From: Polyangiaceae bacterium
GTDB lineage: Bacteria; Myxococcota_A; Polyangia; Polyangiales; Polyangiaceae
Direction: 5' to 3'
Assembly: GCA_009780955.1 (NCBI GenBank)
Contig: WQZB01000052.1
Span: 1 to 34,841, forward strand
Length of the DNA stretch: 34,841 nt
Shown here: positions 7,322-15,032 of the stretch, one piece after another
How positions within the stretch are numbered: position 1 is the first letter of the stretch
How the letters are laid out: each line of letters begins with the position of its first letter
Notes under the pieces: model-generated
What the model saw: the letters and a program-made list of their open reading frames with translations, nothing else
Told to the model about the DNA's origin: nothing
Databases searched by the model: none
Program-made: the position numbers and the translations under genes

Positions 7322-8704
7322 ATGTCAAACTTGGGTGAGCCTTCGCGATGGACGGGCCGTGTCTTGCGGGACAAGTGGCGCATCGACGGGCGTATTGCAC
7401 GCGGCGGCGTAGGTACAGTCTACGCGGCAACTCACCGTAAGAACGGAAGCCGCGTAGCCATCAAAGTGCTGCACCCGCAGTTCTCTCGCGACGAAGACAC
7501 CCGCAGCCGCTTTCTTCAAGAGGGCTACGCGGCCAACCGAGTTGGCCACCCCGGTGTCGTGCGCATTCTCGACGACGATGTCACCGAAGAAGGCTTCGCG
7601 TTTCTCGTTATGGAGCTTCTTGAAGGCGAGCTGCTCGAGCGACGGCGCGTCCGCAAAGGTGGCACTTTGCCATTGCGCGAGGTTTACGAAGTTGCCGATC
7701 AGCTGCTCGACGTGCTTGCCGCTGCACACGAAAAGAGCATCGTTCATCGTGATATCAAGCCCGACAACCTTTTCGTGACGAACGAAGGCCGTCTCAAAGT
7801 TCTCGATTTCGGCTTCGCACACATGAAAAGTGGCTTTCGCAAAGAGCAAACAGCGACAGGCTATTTGCTTGGCACGCCTGGGTTCATGTCGCCCGAACAA
7901 GCTTCTGGCAACCGTGACGAGGTCGATGCGCAGACCGACATTTGGGCTACTGGTGCAACGCTTTTTACGCTTATCTCTGGCCACCCCGTGCACGACGGAG
8001 AAAGCGCAGCGGCCATGCTCATGGCGGCCGCGAATTACCAGCCGCGCTCGCTCGCCACGGTCACGACAGGGTTGTCTCCCGCGCTCGTGCGCATTGTCGA
8101 TCGCGCTGTAGCCTTCAACAAGGCCGAGCGCTGGCCGAACGCACGCGCCATGCAGGCAGCGCTGCGCAGTGTGCCTGGTCGCCCGATGGGCCATATGTTC
8201 GAGTCGGGGCGCAGGAGCATTTCCGATGATGTTTTGCCTCCGTTCGACCCTGCGGAGATCGAATTCCTTGCGGCCGACGAAGTCGAGGAAGTGCCTACGT
8301 CGAGCGGGCCGCAAGCGGCGAATAGCAGGCCGCCAGCGCGCATCACGGTACGCCCTGCAGCGGGCCCCTTTCGCGTCAACAATGTGTATCATGCATCGAG
8401 AGCAGGAAGCTCCCGTCCGCCGCCCGTTGCTCCCGATCGCCCAATTTTGCCAGGGGTATCGAGCGGCACGTCGTTGCCACCGATCGCGTTTGGTTCGCAG
8501 CAGCCGGTAACGCTGCCGTTGGCAGTGCCGCTTGCTGTGCCGGTCGAGCCGCGATTGCCATCTGAGCCAACTGACGCGATCGAGCCCGACGTGCGCCCGA
8601 GCAGGGCAAAGCGTGGGCTGCTCTTCTGGTTCATGTTCGTGTTCGTCATGGTGCTCTCGATGGCCATCGTGATAGTTATTGGATTGGCTATCGGCATAGA
8701 TTAG
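7322..8704 (+). CDS. Ser/Thr protein kinase, membrane anchored (Hanks type)
   Basis: This encodes 460 aa from ATG 7322 (a GTG directly before it is the alternative). All kinase motifs are present: Gly loop GRIARGGVGTVY (23-34), Lys48 in VAIK, helix-C Glu67, catalytic loop HRDIKPDN with Asp144, DFG 162-164, and GTPGFMSPEQ ending near 193. It should therefore be active. After the kinase domain (to about 285) come about 145 residues rich in Pro, Ser and Ala. A transmembrane helix (about 436-458) with almost no outer domain follows, so no external sensor domain is present. The upstream neighbour is another tail-anchored Pro-rich protein. The 3' end overlaps the convergent gene by 17 bp. Substrates are unknown. 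Confidence 0.95.
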   Translation: MSNLGEPSRWTGRVLRDKWRIDGRIARGGVGTVYAATHRKNGSRVAIKVLHPQFSRDEDTRSRFLQEGYAANRVGHPGVVRILDDDVTEEGFAFLVMELLEGELLERRRVRKGGTLPLREVYEVADQLLDVLAAAHEKSIVHRDIKPDNLFVTNEGRLKVLDFGFAHMKSGFRKEQTATGYLLGTPGFMSPEQASGNRDEVDAQTDIWATGATLFTLISGHPVHDGESAAAMLMAAANYQPRSLATVTTGLSPALVRIVDRAVAFNKAERWPNARAMQAALRSVPGRPMGHMFESGRRSISDDVLPPFDPAEIEFLAADEVEEVPTSSGPQAANSRPPARITVRPAAGPFRVNNVYHASRAGSSRPPPVAPDRPILPGVSSGTSLPPIAFGSQQPVTLPLAVPLAVPVEPRLPSEPTDAIEPDVRPSRAKRGLLFWFMFVFVMVLSMAIVIVIGLAIGID

Positions 8705-10412
8705 AGCCCGCTCGAAAGCGGGCACATTCTAGCTCGATGATGCGCCTTACGATGGCGATGGCGCATGCATAGGTGCTGTCGACGCCGAAAAAACTGAGGC
8801 TTTTCGACAAGAGAGAATGGCGGCGTGAGTACGGCGTGTCCGATGCGTAATGGAGAATGCCAACATCGAAACCAGTGTGCGCGGACAGGTGCACCACTTC
8901 GTTGGACGGAACGCGGCGTGGGTTCACGAGCTCGTAGGCAGCGCTGAGAAACGGGCCCGCCTCCATTTCGAGCACCGTGTAGCCACCGCGGTAAAAGGCA
9001 TCCATATATTTCTTGTTTTGCAGAAATGCAGAGCGCACCGTGACGGCTTTTTGGTTATCGAAAACGCTGCCGTGGCGAAGATACGGCGCAACGTTGCGAG
9101 CGATGAATGCATTACGAAATAGAAACGTGTTTTTTGAATGTTCATCGTACACGTTGCCGCTCAGCATGACGTCGCCAACGCGGCCGTTGAGCGTAGCCGC
9201 TTTGCCCATGACGTAAATGCCACGCACCTCACCAACGCCTTGGGCAAGACGCGATAGCAGATGGTACGCCGCCATACCGAGCGGGTAGTCGATGTTGACA
9301 ATGACCGCGTCGCTTTTCTGAAGTAGCTCGATTTCAGGGATTTTTAGGCGCGGATCAAGAAGCTTTGGATCGAGCTCGGACAGATGCGCGATTTGCGCGT
9401 CGACGTCGATGTGCCCGGGTTCCGACAGGTGCACGAGGCCTTTGTTCGCCTCGAATGCGCGTACATGTTTCGCCCTTCCGCTGTCCGAATGAATGTAGGC
9501 GCGGAGCAAGTAATAAAGCAGCGGCGCAAGCTCGGTAGGGTTGTTCGAAGCCGCTGCGCGCGCCACGGCATCGCCAAGATTTTCGGGATCGTGTTGGCGC
9601 GCCCAAGCGACAATTTCGTTTGCGTGAGCGTGGGCATAGCCGCCAACCAGGTTTGCGATGGCGTGTGTGTTGGACGACACGAAGTACACCGGCGGACGGC
9701 GAGGCTCGTCTTTTTTCACATACGCAGGCTCGATGCCACTCCACCAACGTTGCGCGGCGCGCTGATACTGCGAGTACGATGGCGCGAGGATGCGCAGGCG
9801 CAGGTCGAGCGCATGGTCGTGAATCGCTTTGCCACCAATTGCCGCGTGTGCTGTGCCGAATGCGTCGATGAGCTTCTGCGCATCTTGCACTGACACGCCG
9901 AGAACCTCGGCAAGCGCAATGGGGTTACCGAACACTTCGGCGATGTTGGTTTTGCTGCCCGCCGTGCGCCAGATGCGTGTGTGCATCTTGTTCCACTCGA
10001 TTTGGTAGGCCGTGACGATGGGTACGAGATCGTCAATGTCGCTTGCGCTCGCGATGAACACGGCGAGCGTGCCGTGGCCGTCGTAGCGAAGCGGGCGCCT
10101 GCGCCCGCGCGTTTTGCTGATTTGCCAGCTTTGCACGTCGTAGCCCGCAGCCTCGAAGAGCTCGTGCGACTGGCCGAGAACAAGGAGATCGACGTCGATC
10201 ATCTCGCTTGGCAGTCGCGCCGCGGCGTAAGCAAACGCGGAAATGTCGGCCTCGTCATCGAGCGCACCAGCGTGAAGGCTCGAGCCGCTGAAGGCATGCG
10301 CTTCTTCGAAAGCCCGCACGCGTACTTCACCCGTTGAACGCAAGAGCGAATAGTAGGTCGAAACGTAGAGGGCTATTTCTTCGGATTCGGGCTCTGGCGG
10401 ACGTCGATCCAT
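8688..10412 (-). CDS. Conserved-type hypothetical protein, 574 aa, with phosphorylase-like C-terminal motifs
   Basis: Translation most likely starts at ATG 10412. The frame is open about 150 codons further upstream, but that part overlaps the preceding gene and has shadow composition. The N-terminal half is helical with no recognised motif (EIALYVSTYYSLLRSTGEV, LPSEMIDVDLLVLGQS). The C-terminal part has a strand pattern recalling nucleoside phosphorylases: AVIVNIDYPLG, GIYVMGKAATLNGRVGDVML and VLEMEAGPFLSAAYE. The latter two resemble the GDVV and DMEA elements of that fold. This is a weak, motif-level resemblance; a phosphorylase, a nucleosidase or an unrelated DUF are all possible. There is no signal peptide. 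It follows the upstream gene by 19 bp, so the two are likely an operon. Confidence 0.75.
   Translation of the reverse strand: MDRRPPEPESEEIALYVSTYYSLLRSTGEVRVRAFEEAHAFSGSSLHAGALDDEADISAFAYAAARLPSEMIDVDLLVLGQSHELFEAAGYDVQSWQISKTRGRRRPLRYDGHGTLAVFIASASDIDDLVPIVTAYQIEWNKMHTRIWRTAGSKTNIAEVFGNPIALAEVLGVSVQDAQKLIDAFGTAHAAIGGKAIHDHALDLRLRILAPSYSQYQRAAQRWWSGIEPAYVKKDEPRRPPVYFVSSNTHAIANLVGGYAHAHANEIVAWARQHDPENLGDAVARAAASNNPTELAPLLYYLLRAYIHSDSGRAKHVRAFEANKGLVHLSEPGHIDVDAQIAHLSELDPKLLDPRLKIPEIELLQKSDAVIVNIDYPLGMAAYHLLSRLAQGVGEVRGIYVMGKAATLNGRVGDVMLSGNVYDEHSKNTFLFRNAFIARNVAPYLRHGSVFDNQKAVTVRSAFLQNKKYMDAFYRGGYTVLEMEAGPFLSAAYELVNPRRVPSNEVVHLSAHTGFDVGILHYASDTPYSRRHSLLSKSLSFFGVDSTYACAIAIVRRIIELECARFRAGSNLCR
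8706..8723. terminator. Hairpin at the convergent gene ends
   Basis: Bases gcccgct (8706-8712) and agcgggc (8717-8723) pair perfectly around a cgaa tetraloop, directly after the kinase stop codon. No T-run follows. The hairpin lies inside the last codons of the reverse-strand gene. It could end the kinase transcript and perhaps act in both directions. Confidence 0.5.
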
Positions 10413-10431
10413 AATAATTGCTACTTGCGGC

Positions 10432-11439
10432 TCACGGTTCTTTGAGCGCTTCTTCAACGAGCGCTTTTGTTTCAGCCAGGCGGCGACGCTGTTCTTCCGT
10501 TCGCGCTTTGGGTTGGTGCGGTTGGATCGCAAAGTTTTCTTCTTCGGGCGCGCCTGTTGCACGATTGGAGTTGCCTGCAAAAAGGCGCGCGAAGAACCCT
10601 TTTTGCTCCTCCAGATCGAACAGGCCATCTTTGAGTGTTTCAGGATGCTCGGCGAGCGCGCGCACGATTTTGGGTTGGTCGTTCGTCCATGCGAGTGCAT
10701 CGTCGAATGCTTCTCGTTGCGTCGCCGGCAAGTGCTTTCGCACTTGCGATGGCTTGTTGCCTGTCGCGCGAACGAAAAGCGCCACGGCCAGCGCGAGCTC
10801 GCTCGTGCTGAGAACCGTGCCGTGGTGTTCACGCAATCCACTGCACGCCTTCTTGTAGACACACGAGCCATTGAGAAGCAGAACCCCCAAGCCGCACGCG
10901 ACCGCTGTGAGTTCGGAAACGGCGCCTTCGATGCGCTCGCTCACCTCTTCGCCGGCTTCAAACAGAACGATGCGGCCAAGCGCACGCGCGATCGCGGAGG
11001 TGAGAAGCACGCTGTCGGAAACGCTTGCGACGTCGAGCAGCACCGCGTAGCCACTTTCGGTTTCGCGGGCGCTTGCCGTGGCGCCCAATTCACGCGATTG
11101 GTCATGTGATTGGCCGCACGATTTGCCATGCGATTTGCTTTTTTGAGTCGACGTGGTCGAGCAGCTGCCGCCGCAGCAGCCAGCGGACGCCCCGGTGTCC
11201 TCGGCGTCTTCGGGCTCAACGAAGGCAACTTCGATGTCGAGATCGGAAGAAAGCGGTGCATACGTTGCCATGCGCTGCACGAGTGTCGCTACGCTGTGCG
11301 CGTCGATCGCAAACGCGTCGGGAAAAAAGTCTTTCGTTGGCTCGACGAGATCGGGATGCGCCAACACCTCGGCGTGAGCAGATCGCATGTGCGCGAGATG
11401 AGCGACAATGAACTTGATTGATTCTTGGCGGAGCTCCAT
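10432..11439 (-). CDS. Hypothetical protein with Cys/His-rich insert, 335 aa
   Basis: The start is ATG 11439, with an alternative GTG three bases upstream. The protein is mostly helical and cytoplasmic. Residues about 85-125 form a low-complexity insert with clustered Cys, His, Ser and Lys (GCCGGSCSTT, then HGKSCGQSHDQS), which could bind metal. After it come hydrophobic segments (YAVLLDVASVSDSVLLTSAI, AVACGLGVLLLNGSC) that look like buried helices rather than membrane spans. A charged C-terminal helix follows. No family is recognised. It is the first gene of a two-gene reverse-strand operon and is divergent from the endonuclease-fold gene, with 44 bp between the two start codons. Confidence 0.7.
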   Translation of the reverse strand: MELRQESIKFIVAHLAHMRSAHAEVLAHPDLVEPTKDFFPDAFAIDAHSVATLVQRMATYAPLSSDLDIEVAFVEPEDAEDTGASAGCCGGSCSTTSTQKSKSHGKSCGQSHDQSRELGATASARETESGYAVLLDVASVSDSVLLTSAIARALGRIVLFEAGEEVSERIEGAVSELTAVACGLGVLLLNGSCVYKKACSGLREHHGTVLSTSELALAVALFVRATGNKPSQVRKHLPATQREAFDDALAWTNDQPKIVRALAEHPETLKDGLFDLEEQKGFFARLFAGNSNRATGAPEEENFAIQPHQPKARTEEQRRRLAETKALVEEALKEP

Positions 11440-11483
11440 CACAGTGAGTATAAAGCGAGTGCCGTTCGACTTCGATTCGTCGC

Positions 11484-12419
11484 ATGACGTTGCGCATCGC
11501 CACCTACAACCTCAAGGACTTTTTTTCGGCTCGCACGCCCGGTGAAGCGGGAATCGTCGAGGCCAAAATTGCCAACGTTGCGTCTGAGCTGCGCCGCGCG
11601 CGCGCCGATGTCGTTGCGCTTCAAGAGGTCGGTTCCGACGAGCTGGTCAACCGGCTCGTAACCCGCGAGCTTGCCGATCAAAACTACGGCGCCCCCGTGA
11701 TGGGTACGCGCGACAAGCGCGGAATTGGCTGCGCAATCCTCTCACGGTTGCCAGTGCTTTGGTCGCAAGTGCACACGCGCTCGTACTTGCCTTTCCCAAA
11801 ATTCTGCGAGGGCGATCCCGAGCCATTTGCGGATCGCATTCCGCTGCGTCGCGGTGTCGTGCACGTTCGTGTCGAGTCACCGAAGCTTGGTGAAATTGAC
11901 GTGATCACAGCGCACTTCAAGTCGGGCCGCGGTGTTCCGCTGAAAACGCAAGACGGGCAAGAGATCCACGGTACCGTCAACGAGTCGCCGCGTGGTTGTA
12001 TGGAGGCTTTGCTTCGAAGCTTTGTGCAGCGTTCGGCCGAGGCCATCTTCGTGCGCAGCATCGTTGACGACATCTTCGGTGCCTTTGCAGACCACGGCAT
12101 CTGCGTGCTTGGCGACTTGAACGATCGCGCAGACTCGATGCCCGTGCGAATCGTACGCGGGACAAGCGGGAGAGGGGCGCTCGAGTCAGAGCACCTGCGT
12201 GCGTGCGGCACGCTCGTTCCTGATGACGAACGCTTTTCGTGCTTTCACGAAGGCTTGCCAATTTTGATTGATCACGTGCTCGTATCGGAGCGCTTGTTCC
12301 GATTCGTGCGCTCATTTCATATCCAAAACGAAAAGCTTCGCTACCACGGCTCTTACCTCAACGATGCCCCACTCACGTCCGACAGTGATCATGCATTGTG
12401 CGTGGCCGAGTTCGGTTGA
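11484..12419 (+). CDS. Endonuclease/exonuclease/phosphatase family protein
   Basis: This encodes 311 aa from ATG 11484. The EEP active-site set is complete: Asn9 in TYNLKDF, Glu48 in LQEV, His144 in TAHFKS, Asp211 and Asn213 in GDLND, and Asp302-His303 in SDSDHA. Metal-dependent phosphodiesterase or phosphatase activity is therefore expected. The family covers DNases, AP endonucleases, sphingomyelinases and inositol phosphatases, and the sequence does not decide among them. There is no signal peptide. It sits between the divergent unknown operon and the efflux operon, which starts 131 bp later. Confidence 0.9.
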   Translation: MTLRIATYNLKDFFSARTPGEAGIVEAKIANVASELRRARADVVALQEVGSDELVNRLVTRELADQNYGAPVMGTRDKRGIGCAILSRLPVLWSQVHTRSYLPFPKFCEGDPEPFADRIPLRRGVVHVRVESPKLGEIDVITAHFKSGRGVPLKTQDGQEIHGTVNESPRGCMEALLRSFVQRSAEAIFVRSIVDDIFGAFADHGICVLGDLNDRADSMPVRIVRGTSGRGALESEHLRACGTLVPDDERFSCFHEGLPILIDHVLVSERLFRFVRSFHIQNEKLRYHGSYLNDAPLTSDSDHALCVAEFG

Positions 12420-12443
12420 GTGACGCACACCTGACAAGTCGGT

Positions 12444-12506
12444 CACAATCCCCACAATCCCCGAAAGCCCCAAAAAGAAGGGGTTTGCAGCTGACGTAGC
12501 TGACGT
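12444..12506. promoter_or_regulatory. Two pairs of tandem 9-bp repeats upstream of the efflux operon
   Basis: The motif cacaatccc occurs at 12444-12452 and 12453-12461. The motif agctgacgt occurs at 12489-12497 and 12498-12506. Both pairs are exact and lie 45-107 bp before the first efflux gene. Nine-base spacing is slightly less than one helix turn, so they could be sites for an activator or repressor. No regulator gene adjoins, and I could not place confident -35 and -10 boxes. Confidence 0.35.
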
Positions 12507-12550
12507 AAAAGTAACGACACAATCGTTCTTTTTTGTGCCAGGTTGGCGCC

Positions 12551-13954
12551 GTGTCGATAAGGAGGTTGTCGATCGAAACGTACCGAACGGTACTCATGGC
12601 GTTGGTTGTATTGCTCGTGAGTGTTCCATCGGTTGCGTACGCACGCGATGTGGTTCCAGCAGCGACCGAGTTGCCACAAACCTTGTCGCTCGACGATGCC
12701 CTTCAGATTTTTCGCAAGCGTGGGCTCGATCTTCTGATCGCTGACGCGGCTACACGCAGCGCCGAAGGCGACGTGAAAATCGCCGGGGCCGTCGCGAACC
12801 CTGTTGTGTCGGCGAGCGTTGGCAACGCCCTCACGTTCGCGAACACCAAGTTCGGCAAAAAGGATTGCCTCGCAAACGGTGCTACGTGCCCGCCGTGGAC
12901 CTACGACGTGGGCATTACCGACTCGGCCGCGATCGAAGACGCGATCAGCGGCAAGCGTGATTTGCGCCTCAAGGTGGCTCGCAATGCACTTGCCGCCGCG
13001 AAGATGGCTCGCGTCGACGCCGAGCGGACCATCGCTCTTCAGGTGAAAACCACATACGTGCAAATTGCACAGGCGGCACTTGCGCTGCGCTTTGCGAAAG
13101 ACATCGCGGCAACGCAGGCAACCGAGCTTCAGCGAACACAAGACCGGTTCAAAGCGGGCGCCATCAACGAAGGAGATCTGCAACGCATCGAGGTGCAGAA
13201 GCTTCAGGCGGACGAGGCCGTTGATACGGCGAAGTTCACGCTAAGATCAGCGCGCGTTGCACTCGCGTTTCTGCTCGGCGTTCGAGGGAACGTTCCTGAC
13301 TTCGACGTTGACACGAAGGTGCTCGACTACTCCGTGCCGGGCTCGCTTCGGGATGCGACCGAGATTGGACTTCTCCGAATCGCTTTCGATCATCGTCCCG
13401 ACCTCACCGGGCTCGGCTACCTCAAACAGCAGGCCGAGGCGCAGATCGCCCTGGTGAAGCGACAGAAGTTTCCGGACGTCACGCTCGGAGTCGATTACGC
13501 GTGGGGGGGGTTCGGGGGTCTTTCGACGAACGGCCCTCTGCAGGGGCAAGCCATCACCTTCAGCGTCTCAGCGCCTATCCCAGTTTTTTATGGTCTCGAA
13601 GGCGAAACGCGCCAGGCGCAAGCCCAATACGACACCAACTCTTTGCAACAAGCCAAGACGACTTCGCAAGTCGTGAGCGACGTAACGACTGGCATGGCTT
13701 CTTTCGCCATCGCGAAAAGCGCCGTGGAGCGCATGGAGGGACCTCGCCGCCCGGGTGGCGGCTTATTGCAGAGTGCACGTGGTGCGTTTGAGATCACGGC
13801 GACTCAGTACGAGAAGGGCGCGGCGAATCTTACCGATTACCTTGATGCTCTGCGTACGTATATCTCGACCAAGAACGACTACTTCAACGCGCTCTCGAAT
13901 TACTGGACCGCCGTTTTCCAGCTCGAAGCGGCGGTCGCCAAGGATCTGCGATGA
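12551..13954 (+). CDS. Outer-membrane efflux channel, TolC/CusC type
   Basis: This encodes 467 aa from GTG 12551; the frame reaches back to 12533, and ATG 12596 would lose the basic n-region. A signal peptide (SIRRL...ALVVLLVSVPSVAYA) ends near residue 32. The mature protein has two copies of the outer-membrane efflux domain with long helices. Typical repeat signatures are visible: AIQLQ-like TIALQVKTTYVQIAQA, RFKAGAINEGDLQRIEVQ, and in the second half YEKGAANLTDYLDALRTYIS. It forms the trimeric exit duct for the adaptor and RND pump encoded at 16090-20415. It differs from most such genes in being separated from them by three other envelope genes. Its stop overlaps the next start by 4 bp (ATGA). 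Confidence 0.92.
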   Translation: MSIRRLSIETYRTVLMALVVLLVSVPSVAYARDVVPAATELPQTLSLDDALQIFRKRGLDLLIADAATRSAEGDVKIAGAVANPVVSASVGNALTFANTKFGKKDCLANGATCPPWTYDVGITDSAAIEDAISGKRDLRLKVARNALAAAKMARVDAERTIALQVKTTYVQIAQAALALRFAKDIAATQATELQRTQDRFKAGAINEGDLQRIEVQKLQADEAVDTAKFTLRSARVALAFLLGVRGNVPDFDVDTKVLDYSVPGSLRDATEIGLLRIAFDHRPDLTGLGYLKQQAEAQIALVKRQKFPDVTLGVDYAWGGFGGLSTNGPLQGQAITFSVSAPIPVFYGLEGETRQAQAQYDTNSLQQAKTTSQVVSDVTTGMASFAIAKSAVERMEGPRRPGGGLLQSARGAFEITATQYEKGAANLTDYLDALRTYISTKNDYFNALSNYWTAVFQLEAAVAKDLR

Positions 13955-14382
13955 ACTCCGCACCATTGGCCGATCCCGAGGGCGCGATGAATCGCGCCCC
14001 TACAACCAACAAAACGCAATCCGTAGGGGCGTATGGCCATACGCCCCTACGAATCGTTATCGTCGTGGTGCTCTTGCTTGTGGTGCTTTCACCCCGCGGC
14101 GCGGTCGCGGACGATGCGGGTGTCGATGACGCCGGCGCGGATACCTCGTCAACCGACGCCGACGCCGGAGACGCGTCCGATGAAGGCGGCGATTCCGAGG
14201 TCCCACTCGCGTGTGACGGCGGGCTTTGCGACACGACCGTTGGATCCACCACCTGCGCAATGCCGCAAGGCAAAGTCGACGGGGCGCCTGTTGCAGCGGC
14301 AGCTTGCACAGCACTAGCGGCCGTGATCTCGCGGCGCTTTCGTCGTCCATCGCGTCGCCAGCCCATGGAGCGAGGGCGATGA
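13951..14382 (+). CDS. Small exported protein with MYXO-CTERM-like tail
   Basis: This encodes 143 aa and overlaps the channel gene by 4 bp. Residues 12-33 are encoded by a REP-like palindrome, giving an odd N-terminal extension before the hydrophobic signal (RIVIVVVLLLVVLSPRGAVA, 34-53). Next comes an Asp/Ala/Thr-rich acidic stretch (54-83). A Cys motif follows (CDGGLCDTTVGSTTC, 88-102). The end is a weakly hydrophobic helix and an Arg cluster (RRFRRPSRR). The Cys-helix-Arg ending recalls MYXO-CTERM sorting tails, though the helix is poor in Leu. Related small proteins of this type could help anchor or process envelope parts; that is inference. It sits inside the efflux operon and overlaps the next gene by 4 bp. 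Confidence 0.6.
   Translation: MNSAPLADPEGAMNRAPTTNKTQSVGAYGHTPLRIVIVVVLLLVVLSPRGAVADDAGVDDAGADTSSTDADAGDASDEGGDSEVPLACDGGLCDTTVGSTTCAMPQGKVDGAPVAAAACTALAAVISRRFRRPSRRQPMERGR
13980..14051. repeat. REP-like double palindrome inside a coding region
   Basis: Bases gggcgcga (13980-13987) and tcgcgccc (13992-13999) form one perfect hairpin. Bases 14022-14051 are a perfect 30-bp palindrome built on cgtaggggcgtatgg and its complement. A further arm, cgcccctac, lies at 13995-14003. The arm sequence is the same as at 7154-7182. The element is in frame within the small exported protein gene. Confidence 0.9.
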
Positions 14383-15032
14383 GGCGATTGCGTTCGGTAC
14401 GCGCGATCCATGCGCTGGCTGGCATGGCGGCTGTGGCTACCACGACGCCATGCATTGCGAACGCGGAGCCTGCTCCTGCGGTCGATGTTGCGATTCGCGA
14501 TGACGCTCCGTCTCCCTGGCGGCGGCTCTCGATCGAATGGAACCCGCTGCCGCTGTTCACCATCGGAAAGCTCAGTGCGAACGTGGTTGTGACACCGGTC
14601 AACCATCACGCGATCGTGCTGAGTCCGTTTTACACATGGACGAGCACAGAGCCCGTTTACATCTTCGACGACGAAGGCAACCCCACGCAGGTTCCCAAGC
14701 AAAGCTTCAAGGGGTTCGGCACTGAGCTTGGCTATCGGTACTACACCGGCGATCATGGTCCGCGAGGGCTATTCCTTGGTCCTTCGCTCATCGTTGGCTG
14801 GCTTACGGCAACGGCCCAAAACGGGTCGAAAACGCATTACACCGACTATGGAATCGCGGCCGACATTGGCTATCAGTTGCTGCTCGACGACTGCGTGGCG
14901 GTGAGCCTTGGCGGAGGGGCCGAGTACATGTGGACCGATCCGTCGATTCCGGCGCAGCAATTCCCAAGCCGCATCTACGCGAACCGCGGCGTGTTCCCAC
15001 GGGTGCTTGCATCACTAGGGTGGACCTTCTGA
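14379..15032 (+). CDS. Outer-membrane beta-barrel protein
   Basis: This encodes 217 aa from ATG 14379, which overlaps the previous stop by 4 bp. A signal peptide (MRRLRSVRAIHALAGMAAVA to ANA) ends near residue 29. The mature protein alternates polar and hydrophobic residues in about eight strands (FTIGKLSANVVVTPV, HHAIVLSPFYTW, GTELGYRYYTG, GLFLGPSLIVGWL, GIAADIGYQLLL, CVAVSLGGGAEYMW). It ends in LGWTF, the terminal aromatic residue needed for barrel assembly. It resembles OmpW- or DUF3575-sized small barrels. Its place between an efflux channel and adaptor gene suggests an envelope role linked to the pump, but none is known. The next gene starts on the last base of its stop codon. Confidence 0.75.
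   Translation: MRRLRSVRAIHALAGMAAVATTTPCIANAEPAPAVDVAIRDDAPSPWRRLSIEWNPLPLFTIGKLSANVVVTPVNHHAIVLSPFYTWTSTEPVYIFDDEGNPTQVPKQSFKGFGTELGYRYYTGDHGPRGLFLGPSLIVGWLTATAQNGSKTHYTDYGIAADIGYQLLLDDCVAVSLGGGAEYMWTDPSIPAQQFPSRIYANRGVFPRVLASLGWTF

Noticed and set aside
7325..8725. Long reverse-strand open frame of 466 codons opposite the kinase
   Set aside because: It lies antisense to a kinase with every motif intact, and its composition is rich in Arg, His and Cys without any domain.
10413..10871. N-terminal extension of the 574-aa unknown protein by about 150 residues
   Set aside because: It overlaps the preceding gene in another frame, is Arg/Lys/Ser-rich, and the protein-like sequence begins at ATG 10412.
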